DNA of 22,952 bases from an uncultured Bacillota bacterium (GTDB lineage Bacteria; Bacillota; Clostridia; Oscillospirales; Oscillospiraceae). The notes under the pieces were generated by a model, which saw nothing but the letters and a program-made list of their open reading frames with translations, was not told the DNA's origin and did no database searches. The stretch's first letter is position 1. Each line of letters opens with the position of its first letter. The translations under genes were made by a program, and so were the position numbers. Location of the stretch: NCBI GenBank assembly GCA_937890735.1, contig CALACZ010000163.1, positions 1-22,952 of the forward strand, given 5' to 3'. Below are positions 1 to 6,884 of this stretch, piece after piece.

Positions 1-62
1 AGGGTCATCCGCCCCTACGGGTGCGTACGTGTGCGCATTGGTGCATTTAATTTTGTGATGTT

Positions 63-98
63 GTACCGCGCGGGCGGGGTAGAACCCCGCACCTACGG
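63..98. repeat. REP-like palindrome, copy R1
   Basis: Inverted repeat with core GCGGGGT-AGA-ACCCCGC, ending in the CCTACG motif. It belongs to a family of short palindromes that recurs at 131-158, 3052-3089, 19559-19596 and 22151-22190, with a diverged copy near 10259-10300. No gene overlaps it. Positions 1-182 hold no supportable coding sequence. Confidence 0.6.
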
Positions 99-130
99 CT
101 CGATTAGAAATGCAATCGAAACTCACAGCA

Positions 131-158
131 GACGGGAGGGGCAAGCCCCTCCCCTACG
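131..158. repeat. REP-like palindrome, copy R2
   Basis: Core GGGAGGGGC-AA-GCCCCTCCC followed by CTACG. It has the same orientation as R1 and lies just past the terminator of the UPF0303 gene, so it is outside any recognisable transcript. Confidence 0.65.
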
Positions 159-182
159 TTACGACGAAATACGAGAAGACGC

Positions 183-213
183 AAAAACCCGGAAGGAACA
201 ACCGTTCCTCCCG
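183..213 (-). terminator. Intrinsic terminator of the UPF0303 gene
   Basis: A 10-bp stem (arms 190-199 and 204-213, one G-T wobble) with a 4-nt loop is followed on the minus strand by five T residues (183-187). It begins 11 bp past the stop codon of the gene at 224-703. Confidence 0.75.
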
Positions 214-223
214 AGTTCGTTTT

Positions 224-703
224 TTATTTCTGCGGGTGCTTTTCGAAGAAAATCTTCAGCCCGCCGATGAGGGCGGCGTTGTCGCGCACATCGGGAAGCC
301 CCGACGTTGCGATGCTGCCGATCACGCAGCCGCCGCGCAGGCGCAGCGGGAAGCCGCCGCCGCAGTCGGCATAATCCATCGGGTCAAGGCGCATATCCTC
401 CAGCATCGTCACGCCGCGGGATTTGAGGTCGGCAGCAATGCGCATCGTGCTGTGCTCCGTCACGCGGACGGTGTTGCGCTTGCGCGCGAGCCACTGCTCA
501 TGGAATTTTCCCGTCCCCTCGGGGTAATAGCGGAACACGAGCGTGCCGTTGAGCTCAATTTCCACGGCGATCGGTCCTTCCATCTGTGATGCGGACTGCA
601 CCAGCGCGCAGCCAAGCTCCCAGACGTCCTTGCGGGAAAAATCGGAAAAAACGTAGGTCTCCTCTTCGCGGATGCTCTGCTCCAGCAGCTCTTTGTAGTC
701 CAT
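224..703 (-). CDS. UPF0303 / heme-degrading-domain family protein
   Basis: The 159-aa protein matches the UPF0303 family (GlcG/HbpS-like fold, related to yeast YBR137W). Family-like features are the N-terminal EEET..F..FS..D.WELG stretch, the central EQWLARKRNTV segment and the glycine-rich GGGFPLRLRGG..IGSIATSGL segment near residues 115-135. Length is normal for the family. Database names such as heme-degrading domain exist, but the physiological role is not settled and heme binding cannot be confirmed here. The protein is cytosolic (no signal peptide). The ATG start has an AAGGAG ribosome site. It is probably monocistronic: a terminator follows, and the upstream small gene has its own terminator at 763-793. 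Confidence 0.85.
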   Translation of the reverse strand: MDYKELLEQSIREEETYVFSDFSRKDVWELGCALVQSASQMEGPIAVEIELNGTLVFRYYPEGTGKFHEQWLARKRNTVRVTEHSTMRIAADLKSRGVTMLEDMRLDPMDYADCGGGFPLRLRGGCVIGSIATSGLPDVRDNAALIGGLKIFFEKHPQK

Positions 704-762
704 GGCGCGGTCTCCTTTTCGTTTTTTTTCTCATCTTATCATATCGCCCCCTAAAATGCAAA

Positions 763-793
763 CGGAGCGGTCACAGTTTTTGTGACCGCTCCG
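763..793 (-). terminator. Terminator between the 56-aa gene and the UPF0303 gene
   Basis: Perfect 13-bp stem (763-775 and 781-793) with a 5-nt loop. On the minus strand it is followed by a T-rich run (TTTGCATTTT). It starts 7 bp past the stop of the small gene at 800-970. Confidence 0.75.
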
Positions 794-799
794 CCCGCC

Positions 800-970
800 T
801 CAGTTCGTCATGGACTGCATGGCTTTTTCCGCCTCGGATTTGATGGTGTTCGCCGCGTCCTTCGCCGCGTGGTAGACCGGGCTGCTCTTCGGCAGCATCA
901 TCGCGCCCAGCGCGCCGATGGCAACGCCCGCGCCCATCGTGAGCACAAACGATTTGACCTGCATGTTCAT
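800..970 (-). CDS. Small membrane-anchored protein (56 aa)
   Basis: I chose the ATG at 970, preceded by GGAGG at the right distance, rather than longer readings with no ribosome site. The 56-aa product begins MNMQVKSF, has one hydrophobic glycine/alanine-rich segment (about residues 7-27, LTMGAGVAIGALGAMML) and then an amphipathic, charged tail (KDAANTIKSEAEKAM). This resembles the small YtxH-like proteins common in Clostridia, with a membrane or signal-like N-terminus. No function can be assigned. It is divergent from the decarboxylase-like gene at 1092 and is followed by its own strong terminator. Confidence 0.65.
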   Translation of the reverse strand: MNMQVKSFVLTMGAGVAIGALGAMMLPKSSPVYHAAKDAANTIKSEAEKAMQSMTN

Positions 971-1039
971 CGCCTCCGCAGTTAGTATGCGGCGCAGCGC
1001 GGCTAAAATTCGCAGTAAATTCTGTCTGCGCGCGGCACG

Positions 1040-1068
1040 TTGCGCGCGCTCGAATTTTGTGATAAAAT
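1040..1068 (+). promoter_or_regulatory. Promoter of the decarboxylase-like/phosphatase unit
   Basis: TTGCGC (1040-1045), 17-bp spacer, TAAAAT (1063-1068), with an upstream TGA making an extended -10. Transcription would start near 1075, leaving a leader of under 20 nt before the ATG at 1092. The AAGGAG ribosome site (1077-1081) then lies right at the 5' end. Confidence 0.6.
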
Positions 1069-1091
1069 ATCCAAAAAGGAGCGTGAATGTT

Positions 1092-2012
1092 ATGGGCATC
1101 GACGAATTACAGGCGAAGATCCGCAAGCTGAAAAACCCCAGCGTCGTGGCGCTGTGCCCGGAGCTGTCGCTGCTGCCGCCGCATCTGCTGGCGCAGGCGC
1201 GCGCGGAAAAGGGCGATACCCTTGTGGCGGCGGCGGAGAGCTATCGCCGGTTCTGCTTTGAGATTTTGGATGCGCTGACCGAGAGTGTCCCGGCGGTGAG
1301 CGTGGAATCGGGCTGCTTTTTCGCGCTCGGCGCGGCGGGCACCGCCGCGATGCAGGACGTGCTGCGCTACGCGCGCGACAAGGGGTATTATGTCCTGCTG
1401 GACCTCATGCGCTGCGACCTGCCGCCCGCGGTGGACGCGCTGGCGGAGAGCTGCTTTGGAGAACTGAAAATTGGCGACAGCGCCTTCACGCCCTATCCCT
1501 GCGACGGCGTGATCCTGAGCGCCTATCTCGGCAGCGACGGCGCGAAGCCGTTCACGAAATTCTGCGCGTCGGGCAAAACGGTGTTCCTCATCGCGCGCAG
1601 CTCCAATAAATCCGCGCGCGAGGTGCAGGACCTGCTGTCCGGCGACCGGGTGGTGTATCAGGTGATGGCGGACCTCGCCATGCGCTGGAGCGGCGATCTG
1701 TTCGGGCGCAACGACTATTCGCAGATCGGCATTGTTGCGGGGCTGACGAACGCGCCGGTGCTGCGCTCGCTGCGGCAGAAATATGACCGGCTGTTTTTGC
1801 TTGTGCCGGGCTTTGGCGCGCAGGGCGGCGCGATCCGCGACACGCAGTACGCCTTTGACCGGCTGGGGCACGGCGCGGCGATCATGGCGGGCAGGAGCAT
1901 CCTCTATGCCTACCAGAAGCAAGGCAGCGACGGCACGGATTTTGCCGAGCAGGCGCGGCTGGCGGCGGAAAAAATGCGGACGCAGATTTTGGGCTATGTG
2001 ACGGTGCTGTGA
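1092..2012 (+). CDS. Orotidine-5'-phosphate-decarboxylase-like protein lacking the catalytic lysines
   Basis: The 306-aa protein aligns along its whole length, from memory, with type-2 PyrF (OMP decarboxylase, the last step of UMP synthesis): NPSVVALCPEL for NPTVVGLDP, VPAVSVESGCFFALG for VPAVKPQ..YE..G, YVLLDLMRCDL for YVILDAKRNDIG, then AYLGSDG..PF, LLVPGFGAQGG and a phosphate-side arginine near R268. The catalytic residues differ: the substrate-contact Asp is C22, the first Lys is S70, and the Lys of the D-x-K-R-x-D motif is M106. D104 and D109 remain. Enzyme activity is therefore doubtful and a binding or regulatory role is possible. The start is the ATG after AAGGAG, not the upstream in-frame readings. 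The stop overlaps the next gene's region (GTGA), implying translational coupling. No symbol is given because pyrF activity is not supported. Confidence 0.8.
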   Translation: MGIDELQAKIRKLKNPSVVALCPELSLLPPHLLAQARAEKGDTLVAAAESYRRFCFEILDALTESVPAVSVESGCFFALGAAGTAAMQDVLRYARDKGYYVLLDLMRCDLPPAVDALAESCFGELKIGDSAFTPYPCDGVILSAYLGSDGAKPFTKFCASGKTVFLIARSSNKSAREVQDLLSGDRVVYQVMADLAMRWSGDLFGRNDYSQIGIVAGLTNAPVLRSLRQKYDRLFLLVPGFGAQGGAIRDTQYAFDRLGHGAAIMAGRSILYAYQKQGSDGTDFAEQARLAAEKMRTQILGYVTVL

Positions 2013-2014
2013 GC

Positions 2015-2992
2015 ATGAAAACACGAATTTTCTTGGTGCGCCACGCGGAGGCGGAGGGCAATTACTACCGCCGCTTCCACGGGCAGTATGATTCTCTGGT
2101 AACGGAAAACGGCAAACGGCAGATCGAGTGCCTGCGGCGGCGCTTTGAGCGCGAAGAGATAAACGCGTGCTACGCAAGCGACCTGTTCCGCACGCGCAGG
2201 ACCGCCGAGGCGGTGTGGCTGGCGAAAAATCTGCCGCTGCGCCCGGACGCGCGGCTGCGCGAGGTGGCGGCAGGCGTGTGGGAGGATGTGCCGTTCGGCT
2301 GGCTGGAGGAATATGATGCGGAAAATCTCGCCGCGTTTTCCAAAGACCCCGTGCATTGGCACGTCCACGGCGCGGAGCGCTACGCGCCCATGACGGCGCG
2401 CTTTCTGCGGGCGCTGGACGACATCGCGCGCGAAAACGCAGGCGGCACGGCGGCGGTCTTTTCGCACGCGTGCGTGCAGGGGCGGGCGCTGCGCGTCCTC
2501 ACCGGCGGCGCACCCACGCCGTATTGCGACAACACCGCCGTGTCGCTGCTGGAATACGAAAACGGCGGCTGGCGGATCGTGTATCTCAACGACGCCTCGC
2601 ACGTCCCGGAGGCGCTTTCGACGTTCGCGCGGCAGAAGTGGTGGCGGCGCGGCGGCGACAGCCGGGATTTTAACCTGCGCTATACCGAAATTTCCCCCGG
2701 CTGCTGGGACGCGATCCTGCGCGACCGCGCCGTTGGACGCGTGGCGGTCGATTTGGCGACGGGCGAGCTTCTGACGCTGGAGCTGGAGGAAGGACACCGC
2801 GGCGTCGCCCTCGGTCCGCAGCTGCTCGGGCAGGCGATCAGCGCCCTCCGCGATCGCGGCGTGCTGGCAGCGAACGTCACCCTCGCCGCCGCCCACCCCG
2901 CCGAGCACTTTTTCACGGAACAGGGCTTTGAGGCAAACCAAACCGGCTCGCAGGTCAAATGGACAAAAGACCTTCGCGTGCCAACACTATAA
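2015..2992 (+). CDS. Histidine phosphatase-GNAT acetyltransferase fusion
   Basis: The 325-aa protein has two domains. Residues 1 to about 195 form a histidine phosphatase (phosphoglycerate mutase superfamily), with the phosphohistidine motif LVRHAEAEGN (H10), an arginine in FRTRRTAEA, an acidic WEDVPF segment, and the second catalytic histidine in FSHACVQGRAL. From about residue 205 a GNAT-like half follows, ending in GHRGVALGPQLLGQAI (acetyl-CoA pyrophosphate loop) and EHFFTEQGFE. The substrates of both halves are unknown. I chose the ATG at 2015, 2 nt past the previous stop. A GTG at 2009 overlaps that stop and would add two residues. Either start implies coupling to the decarboxylase-like gene. 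Confidence 0.85.
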   Translation: MKTRIFLVRHAEAEGNYYRRFHGQYDSLVTENGKRQIECLRRRFEREEINACYASDLFRTRRTAEAVWLAKNLPLRPDARLREVAAGVWEDVPFGWLEEYDAENLAAFSKDPVHWHVHGAERYAPMTARFLRALDDIARENAGGTAAVFSHACVQGRALRVLTGGAPTPYCDNTAVSLLEYENGGWRIVYLNDASHVPEALSTFARQKWWRRGGDSRDFNLRYTEISPGCWDAILRDRAVGRVAVDLATGELLTLELEEGHRGVALGPQLLGQAISALRDRGVLAANVTLAAAHPAEHFFTEQGFEANQTGSQVKWTKDLRVPTL

Positions 2993-2999
2993 AAACAAT

Positions 3000-3035
3000 G
3001 CCCGCTGCGCAAATGCGCAGCGGGCAAATGTTTAT
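3000..3035. terminator. Probable bidirectional terminator
   Basis: Perfect 11-bp stem (3000-3010 and 3015-3025) with an AAAT loop. On the plus strand the tail is weak (AAATGTTTAT); on the minus strand it is followed by ATTGTTTTT. It sits between the convergent fusion gene and carboxypeptidase gene and could serve both. Confidence 0.6.
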
Positions 3036-3051
3036 ATGCACTACCAGACTT

Positions 3052-3089
3052 GCGTAGGGGAGGGATTCTACCCCTCCCGCGCAGTAGGC
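3052..3089. repeat. REP-like palindrome, copy R3
   Basis: CGTAGGGGAGGG-ATTCTA-CCCCTCCCGCGC, the same family as R1 and R2 but in the opposite orientation. It lies between convergent genes. Nothing else is seen in 3026-3150. Confidence 0.65.
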
Positions 3090-3150
3090 GCTATCGTTTA
3101 CAGAATGCCCTTCGGCAAAAACAACGGAGCTTTTACTATTTTTGAAACAC

Positions 3151-4275
3151 CTAGTCTGCGTACTGACTGTACAGCGCGACGTGGTCGTAAACCGTATACC
3201 AGCTCGTCCAGGCGTTGGCGGTGACGCAGATGCATTTGCGGCCCTTGGGGCTGACGCCGTAGCTGGCGCAGCAGTTGCCTGCCTGCGCGGTGTAGCCCGT
3301 TTTGGCGGCGATGATCTGCGCGCCGTTCAGCTCCTGCCCCTCCGCACGGACGAGGAATTTGTTGTACATCTCCACGCCGTCGGGGTGCTTGTTCGTCGGG
3401 GGCGTGGTGTAGCGCGCGGTGGAGAGCACCTCGCGGCAGAGGTCATTGTCAAGCGCCGCCTGCAAAATGACCGCCATATCGCGGATGGTGCAGTAGTGAT
3501 CCTCGTTGTGCAGTCCGCTCGCATCCACAAAATGCGCCGTGGTCAGCCCCAGCTCCTGCGCCTTTTCGTTCATGAGCTCGGCAAAGGCTTCCTCTGACCC
3601 GGCGATGTAGATCGCCAGCGCCTCGGTCGCCTCCGCGCCGGAGGGCAGGATCGCGCCGTAGATCAGCTCGCGCAGCGGCACATCCTCGCCGTCCACAAAG
3701 CCCGCCATCGTCAGGTCCGCGAGGTAGATCGGGTCAATGATCGCCTGCGTCATGCGGAACGTGTCGTCCAGATCGTCAATTTGCTCGCATGCGACGAGCG
3801 CCGTGAGAATTTTCGTCATCGACGCCGGGTAGATTTTGGCGTCGGGGTCTTTTTCACAGATGACGGTGTTCGTTTCCACGTCGATGAGGATCGCCCCGGA
3901 ACTGTACACCTCCAGATCGAGCGTGCGCGTTTCGTCTGTCTCGACGGCGTAGGCGTAGGTTTTTTCGCCGGACTCCGCCGGCTGCGGCTCATCGGATGGT
4001 TCTTCGGCGGATGGTTCATCCGTCGGCGGTTCTTCGACCGGCGTTTCTTCCGACGGCTGCGCGTCCCCGGCGGGCGCTTCCGGCGCTTCCTGCGCGGGCG
4101 CGGGCTGTGTTACAGCTTCCTCCTGCGCGGACGGCTGGATGGTCGTGCCGGTGCTGTAGTGCATCATCCGTACCACCAAAAACACCACGCCCGCCATGGC
4201 GGCGGCGATGAGAAGCAGCAGCAGCGCCGTGCTGACGGGATGGCGGCTGCGGGTCGTTTTTTCTTCCTGGGGCAT
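3151..4275 (-). CDS. Membrane-anchored serine D-alanyl-D-alanine carboxypeptidase (peptidase S11)
   Basis: The 374-aa penicillin-binding protein trims D-Ala from peptidoglycan stem peptides outside the membrane. A basic N-terminus and one transmembrane helix (about residues 14-36) are followed by a Pro/Glu-rich linker (about 45-105) that probably spans the wall. The catalytic domain has SMTK (S152-K155) and KTGYT (K325). The usual SxN triad reads S212-G213-A214, so the Asn is replaced by Ala. I chose the ATG at 4275 because AGGA lies 6 nt upstream; the ATG at 4281 leaves almost no spacing. It has its own promoter (4306-4334) and is divergent from degV. A PBP5-type C-terminal amphipathic anchor is not evident. 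Confidence 0.88.
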   Translation of the reverse strand: MPQEEKTTRSRHPVSTALLLLLIAAAMAGVVFLVVRMMHYSTGTTIQPSAQEEAVTQPAPAQEAPEAPAGDAQPSEETPVEEPPTDEPSAEEPSDEPQPAESGEKTYAYAVETDETRTLDLEVYSSGAILIDVETNTVICEKDPDAKIYPASMTKILTALVACEQIDDLDDTFRMTQAIIDPIYLADLTMAGFVDGEDVPLRELIYGAILPSGAEATEALAIYIAGSEEAFAELMNEKAQELGLTTAHFVDASGLHNEDHYCTIRDMAVILQAALDNDLCREVLSTARYTTPPTNKHPDGVEMYNKFLVRAEGQELNGAQIIAAKTGYTAQAGNCCASYGVSPKGRKCICVTANAWTSWYTVYDHVALYSQYAD

Positions 4276-4305
4276 AGTCATTCCTGCTTTCGTACTGGTG
4301 AGCCT

Positions 4306-4334
4306 ATCATACCACAGTACGCGCCGCGATGCAA
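4306..4334 (-). promoter_or_regulatory. Promoter of the carboxypeptidase gene
   Basis: Minus strand: TTGCAT (4334-4329), 17-bp spacer, TATGAT (4311-4306), with a TGG extension before the -10. Confidence 0.65.
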
Positions 4335-4384
4335 ATTTCTTTTGAAAAATTCAGAATTTTCTGAAAATACCGATAAAATGCCGT

Positions 4385-4405
4385 CATTCTACTGGGAGTA
4401 GAATG
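4385..4405. promoter_or_regulatory. Perfect dyad in the dac/degV intergenic region
   Basis: CATTCTAC-TGGGA-GTAGAATG, with 8-bp perfect arms, then CGCAGAAAT after 4 bp. A close relative is at 18387-18403, also followed by CGCAGAAAT. There is no T-tract, so it is more likely a protein-binding site or a repeat than a terminator. Confidence 0.45.
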
Positions 4406-4480
4406 CACGCAGAAATCGTAGAACCGCTTTTTTCGCGCCGCGCTGGAATTTTGCAGGCGCGGCTGTTAAAATGATACCAC

Positions 4481-4486
4481 TATAAT
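4481..4486 (+). promoter_or_regulatory. Possible -10 element for degV
   Basis: A perfect TATAAT lies 35 bp before the degV start. No convincing -35 is found at 16-18 bp. TGTTAAAAT at 4464-4472 is an alternative extended -10. Confidence 0.4.
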
Positions 4487-4520
4487 ACCCCAAAGTTTAC
4501 ATTCAGAAAGGACGAGCCCC

Positions 4521-5396
4521 ATGAGTCAGACCTATCAGATCTTTACCGATTCTTCCTGCGACCTGCCGCAGGAGCGCGCGGACGCATATGAGCTTCACGT
4601 TGTCCCCCTCACCGTTCAGATGAACGGCAAAAGCTACCGCAACGAGCTGGACGGGCGCGAGATCGCCTTCTCCGATTTTTACGCCGCCCTGCGCGCGGGT
4701 ACGCCCGCGTCCACCAGCGCCGTGAACCCGGAGGAGTTCCGCACGGAGATGGAGCCGACCTTGCAGGCGGGCGTTGACATTCTGTACATCGGCTTTTCCT
4801 CGGGTCTGAGCACAACGTATCAGTCCGCCTGCATCGCGGCGGCGGAGCTGCGCGAAAAATACCCCAAGCGCACCATCCTCACCGTGGACAGCCTCTGCGC
4901 CTCGCTCGGTCAGGGTCTGCTGGTGCATCACGCCGTGCAGAAGAAAAACGCGGGCGCGAGCATCGAAGAGGTCGCGCAGTATCTGGAGGACAACAAGCTG
5001 CACCTGTGCCACTGGTTCACGGTGGAGGATCTGATGTTCCTCAAGCGCGGCGGGCGCGTCTCGGCGGCGACGGCGCTGCTGGGCACGGCGCTTCAGATCA
5101 AGCCCGTCATGCACGTCGATAACGACGGTCACCTCATCAACGTCAGCAAGGCGCGCGGGCGCAAGGCGTCCATCTCCGCGCTTGTTGACCGCATGGAAAA
5201 GACCGGCATCGACATCGCGTCGCAGACCGTTTTCATCAGCCACGGCGACTGCCAGGCGGACGCGGAATACGCCGCCGAGCTGATGCGCACGCGCCTGGGC
5301 GTCAAGGACATCCTGATCAACTACGTCGGTCCTGTCATCGGTTCGCACTCCGGTCCGGGCACGCTGGCGATCTTCTTTTTGGGGTCTGAACGCTGA
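4521..5396 (+). CDS. DegV family fatty-acid-binding protein
   Basis: The 291-aa cytosolic protein carries DegV/FakB hallmarks: FTDSSCDLP at residues 7-15, HVVPLTV, the ASTSAVNPEEF segment whose serine/threonine loop contacts the lipid carboxylate, FSSGLSTTYQSA, and the C-terminal GPVIGSHSGPGTLAIFF. FakB proteins present a fatty acid to the kinase FakA for acyl-phosphate synthesis. No fakA is in this window, so ligand and partner are inferred from family knowledge. Length is typical. The ATG has AAAGGA upstream. A strong terminator follows at 5411, so it is probably a single-gene unit. Confidence 0.92.
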   Translation: MSQTYQIFTDSSCDLPQERADAYELHVVPLTVQMNGKSYRNELDGREIAFSDFYAALRAGTPASTSAVNPEEFRTEMEPTLQAGVDILYIGFSSGLSTTYQSACIAAAELREKYPKRTILTVDSLCASLGQGLLVHHAVQKKNAGASIEEVAQYLEDNKLHLCHWFTVEDLMFLKRGGRVSAATALLGTALQIKPVMHVDNDGHLINVSKARGRKASISALVDRMEKTGIDIASQTVFISHGDCQADAEYAAELMRTRLGVKDILINYVGPVIGSHSGPGTLAIFFLGSER

Positions 5397-5410
5397 ATCT
5401 TGCCTGCATA

Positions 5411-5437
5411 CGCGGACGCTGCGGCGTCCGCGCTTTT
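5411..5437 (+). terminator. Terminator of degV
   Basis: Perfect 9-bp GC-rich stem (5411-5419 and 5424-5432), TGCG loop, then C and four T residues. Confidence 0.75.
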
Positions 5438-5439
5438 CG

Positions 5440-5468
5440 TTGACACGACTGTCTGCGGATGGTATCAT
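5440..5468 (+). promoter_or_regulatory. Promoter of the YhhN-family gene
   Basis: TTGACA (5440-5445), 17-bp spacer, TATCAT (5463-5468), with TGG making an extended -10. It begins immediately after the degV terminator. Confidence 0.75.
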
Positions 5469-5498
5469 AGACCCATCCGAACTCAGGAGGTCGTGCCA

Positions 5499-6173
5499 AT
5501 GATCCCTATTTTGCTCGTTGCTGCCGGAACGGTGCTGGAGACGCTCTTCATCATGCAGTCCTACCGGCGGCGCAGCGGTATGAGCGTGCTACTCAAAACG
5601 CTTGCCTCGTGCTGCTTTGTGCTGCTGGGAATGCACTGCACGCGCCTGCGCGGCGGCACGCCGTTTGCTGACTTTGTGCAGCTGGGGCTGCTGTTCGGGC
5701 TGCTGGGCGATGCGCTGCTGGCGCTGCGCTTTTTGTGGCAGAAAACCCGCACGGCGTTTTTTCTGGCGGGTACGGCGGCATTTTTCACCGGGCACGTCTT
5801 TTATATTCTGGCGATCTTGGAGCGCAGCCCGGCGTCGTGGACGCTCGCCATCCCCATCACGCTCATCGCGCTGGGCGCGGCAGCGTTTTACTCGCGCGCC
5901 AATCAGGTGCGCGCGGGGCGCATCACGCCGTTTGGCGTGGTGTACATCGGCGAGGTGCTGTTCATGGCAGCCTGCGCGCTGTGCGGCGCGTTCCAGACCT
6001 CCGACCGGGCGCTGTTCCTGTTTTTCCTCGGCGGACTGTGCTTCTCGCTGAGCGATAATATGCTCGTCGCCCTCTCGTTCGGCAAAGAGGATCACCCCTA
6101 CCGCAACGCCGTCCTCCACGTCCTGTACTACATGGCGCAGGTCTTTATTGCGCTGAGTATTTTGTTTCAATAA
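5499..6173 (+). CDS. YhhN-family integral membrane protein
   Basis: The 224-aa polytopic protein appears to have about eight hydrophobic segments and matches the YhhN family, which includes the mammalian lysoplasmalogenase TMEM86. The two family signatures are present: LLFGLLGDALLAL (about residues 65-77) and FLGGLCFSLSDNMLVAL (about 180-196), each with the conserved Asp. In the family these acidic residues are thought to form the hydrolase site; the bacterial substrate is unknown. AGGAGGT precedes the ATG, which is why I reject the longer in-frame reading. It is flanked by its own promoter and terminator. Confidence 0.85.
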   Translation: MIPILLVAAGTVLETLFIMQSYRRRSGMSVLLKTLASCCFVLLGMHCTRLRGGTPFADFVQLGLLFGLLGDALLALRFLWQKTRTAFFLAGTAAFFTGHVFYILAILERSPASWTLAIPITLIALGAAAFYSRANQVRAGRITPFGVVYIGEVLFMAACALCGAFQTSDRALFLFFLGGLCFSLSDNMLVALSFGKEDHPYRNAVLHVLYYMAQVFIALSILFQ

Positions 6174-6177
6174 GGAA

Positions 6178-6210
6178 ACCGCCCGCGCCTGGCGCGGGCG
6201 GTAATTTTTT
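6178..6210 (+). terminator. Terminator of the YhhN-family gene
   Basis: Perfect 10-bp stem (6178-6187 and 6193-6202), CCTGG loop, then AATTTTTT. It overlaps the region right after the stop codon. Confidence 0.85.
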
Positions 6211-6233
6211 GAGCCAGGCAAAGGGGCAAACTA

Positions 6234-6280
6234 AAGCCTTCCCCATGTGGGGAAGGTGGCTCGCGCAGCGAGACGGATGA
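6234..6280. repeat. Half copy of palindromic element A
   Basis: CCTTCCCC-ATGT-GGGGAAGG, then GGCTCGCGCAGCGAG and ACGGATGAGG. It matches one end of the full element A at 6671-6827 but lacks the centre and the other half. Confidence 0.65.
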
Positions 6281-6319
6281 GGAGAAGAGTTGTATGTAGT
6301 GCGTTTGCAGCGCACCCAA

Positions 6320-6484
6320 GCCTCCCCTTGGTGACCAAGGGGAGGTGGCACGGCGAAGCCGTGACGCAAGGGATGAGAAGGCGCACGTTCTGCTGCGCCA
6401 CAGGGTGACGCTCTGCAAATCTGCAACGTTCTGATCCCTTCAGTCGCCTCCGGCGACAGCTTCCCTTGGCCACCAAGGGAAGCC
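6320..6484. repeat. Palindromic element B, copy 1
   Basis: A unit of about 165 bp bounded by hairpins CCCCTTGGTGACCAAGGGG and TTCCCTTGGCCACCAAGGGA, with conserved internal GTTCTGATCCCTTCAG. A reverse-complement copy is at 22429-22584. No credible coding sequence: reading frames here have repeat-derived, low-complexity translations. Confidence 0.7.
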
Positions 6485-6518
6485 TTCTGCTAACCCGCCG
6501 CGTTTGCGTTGCACCCTT

Positions 6519-6630
6519 GCCTCCCCCTTTGGGGGAGGTGTCCGAGCACAGCGAAGGACGGGGAGGGTCAGTAACGACCACGCAGACCCTCTCAGTCAGC
6601 TTCGCTGACAGCTCTCCCAAAGGGAGAGCC
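6519..6630. repeat. Palindromic element C, copy 1
   Basis: A unit of about 112 bp from GCCTCCCCC-TTT-GGGGGAGG through TCCGAGCACAGCGAAGGACGG to CTCTCCC-AA-AGGGAGAGCC. A reverse-complement copy is at 10562-10665. Confidence 0.65.
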
Positions 6631-6670
6631 AAGAAACTTCTGCAAACCCGCCAGCATGGCGCGCACCCAT

Positions 6671-6827
6671 GCCTTCCCCTCGGGGAAGGTGGCTCGCGCA
6701 GCGAGACGGATGAGGGCTGGGGAGCACTGGCAGATAGCTTTGCAGTTTCTTGTAATCGCAACTGCTCCCCGACCCTCATCAGTCTGCTCCGCTACGCTCC
6801 GCAGCCAGCTTCCCCGCAGGGGAAGCC
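6671..6827. repeat. Palindromic element A, copy 1
   Basis: A unit of about 157 bp. Each end is a TTCCCC/GGGGAA hairpin plus an inner stem, joined by GATGAGGGnnGGGGAGCA on the left and its inverse TGCTCCCCGACCCTCATC on the right, around a centre with TTTGCAGTTTC. Other copies: 10343-10495, 19359-19515, 22234-22389. With B and C it fills 6211-6880, where I see no gene. Confidence 0.75.
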
Positions 6828-6884
6828 ATTTGAACTTCAGCAAATCGCTGCCGCCCAAAAGACGGTAAGTTTTGCCGTAAGGCG

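Noticed and set aside
1107..2177. Long open frame of 356 codons on the minus strand
   Set aside because: It is antisense to the decarboxylase-like gene, with Arg/Ala/His-rich translation typical of GC-rich shadows and no ribosome site.
6211..6880. Possible CRISPR array
   Set aside because: The repeats are long, palindromic, of three different kinds and unevenly spaced, without unique uniform spacers or cas genes.
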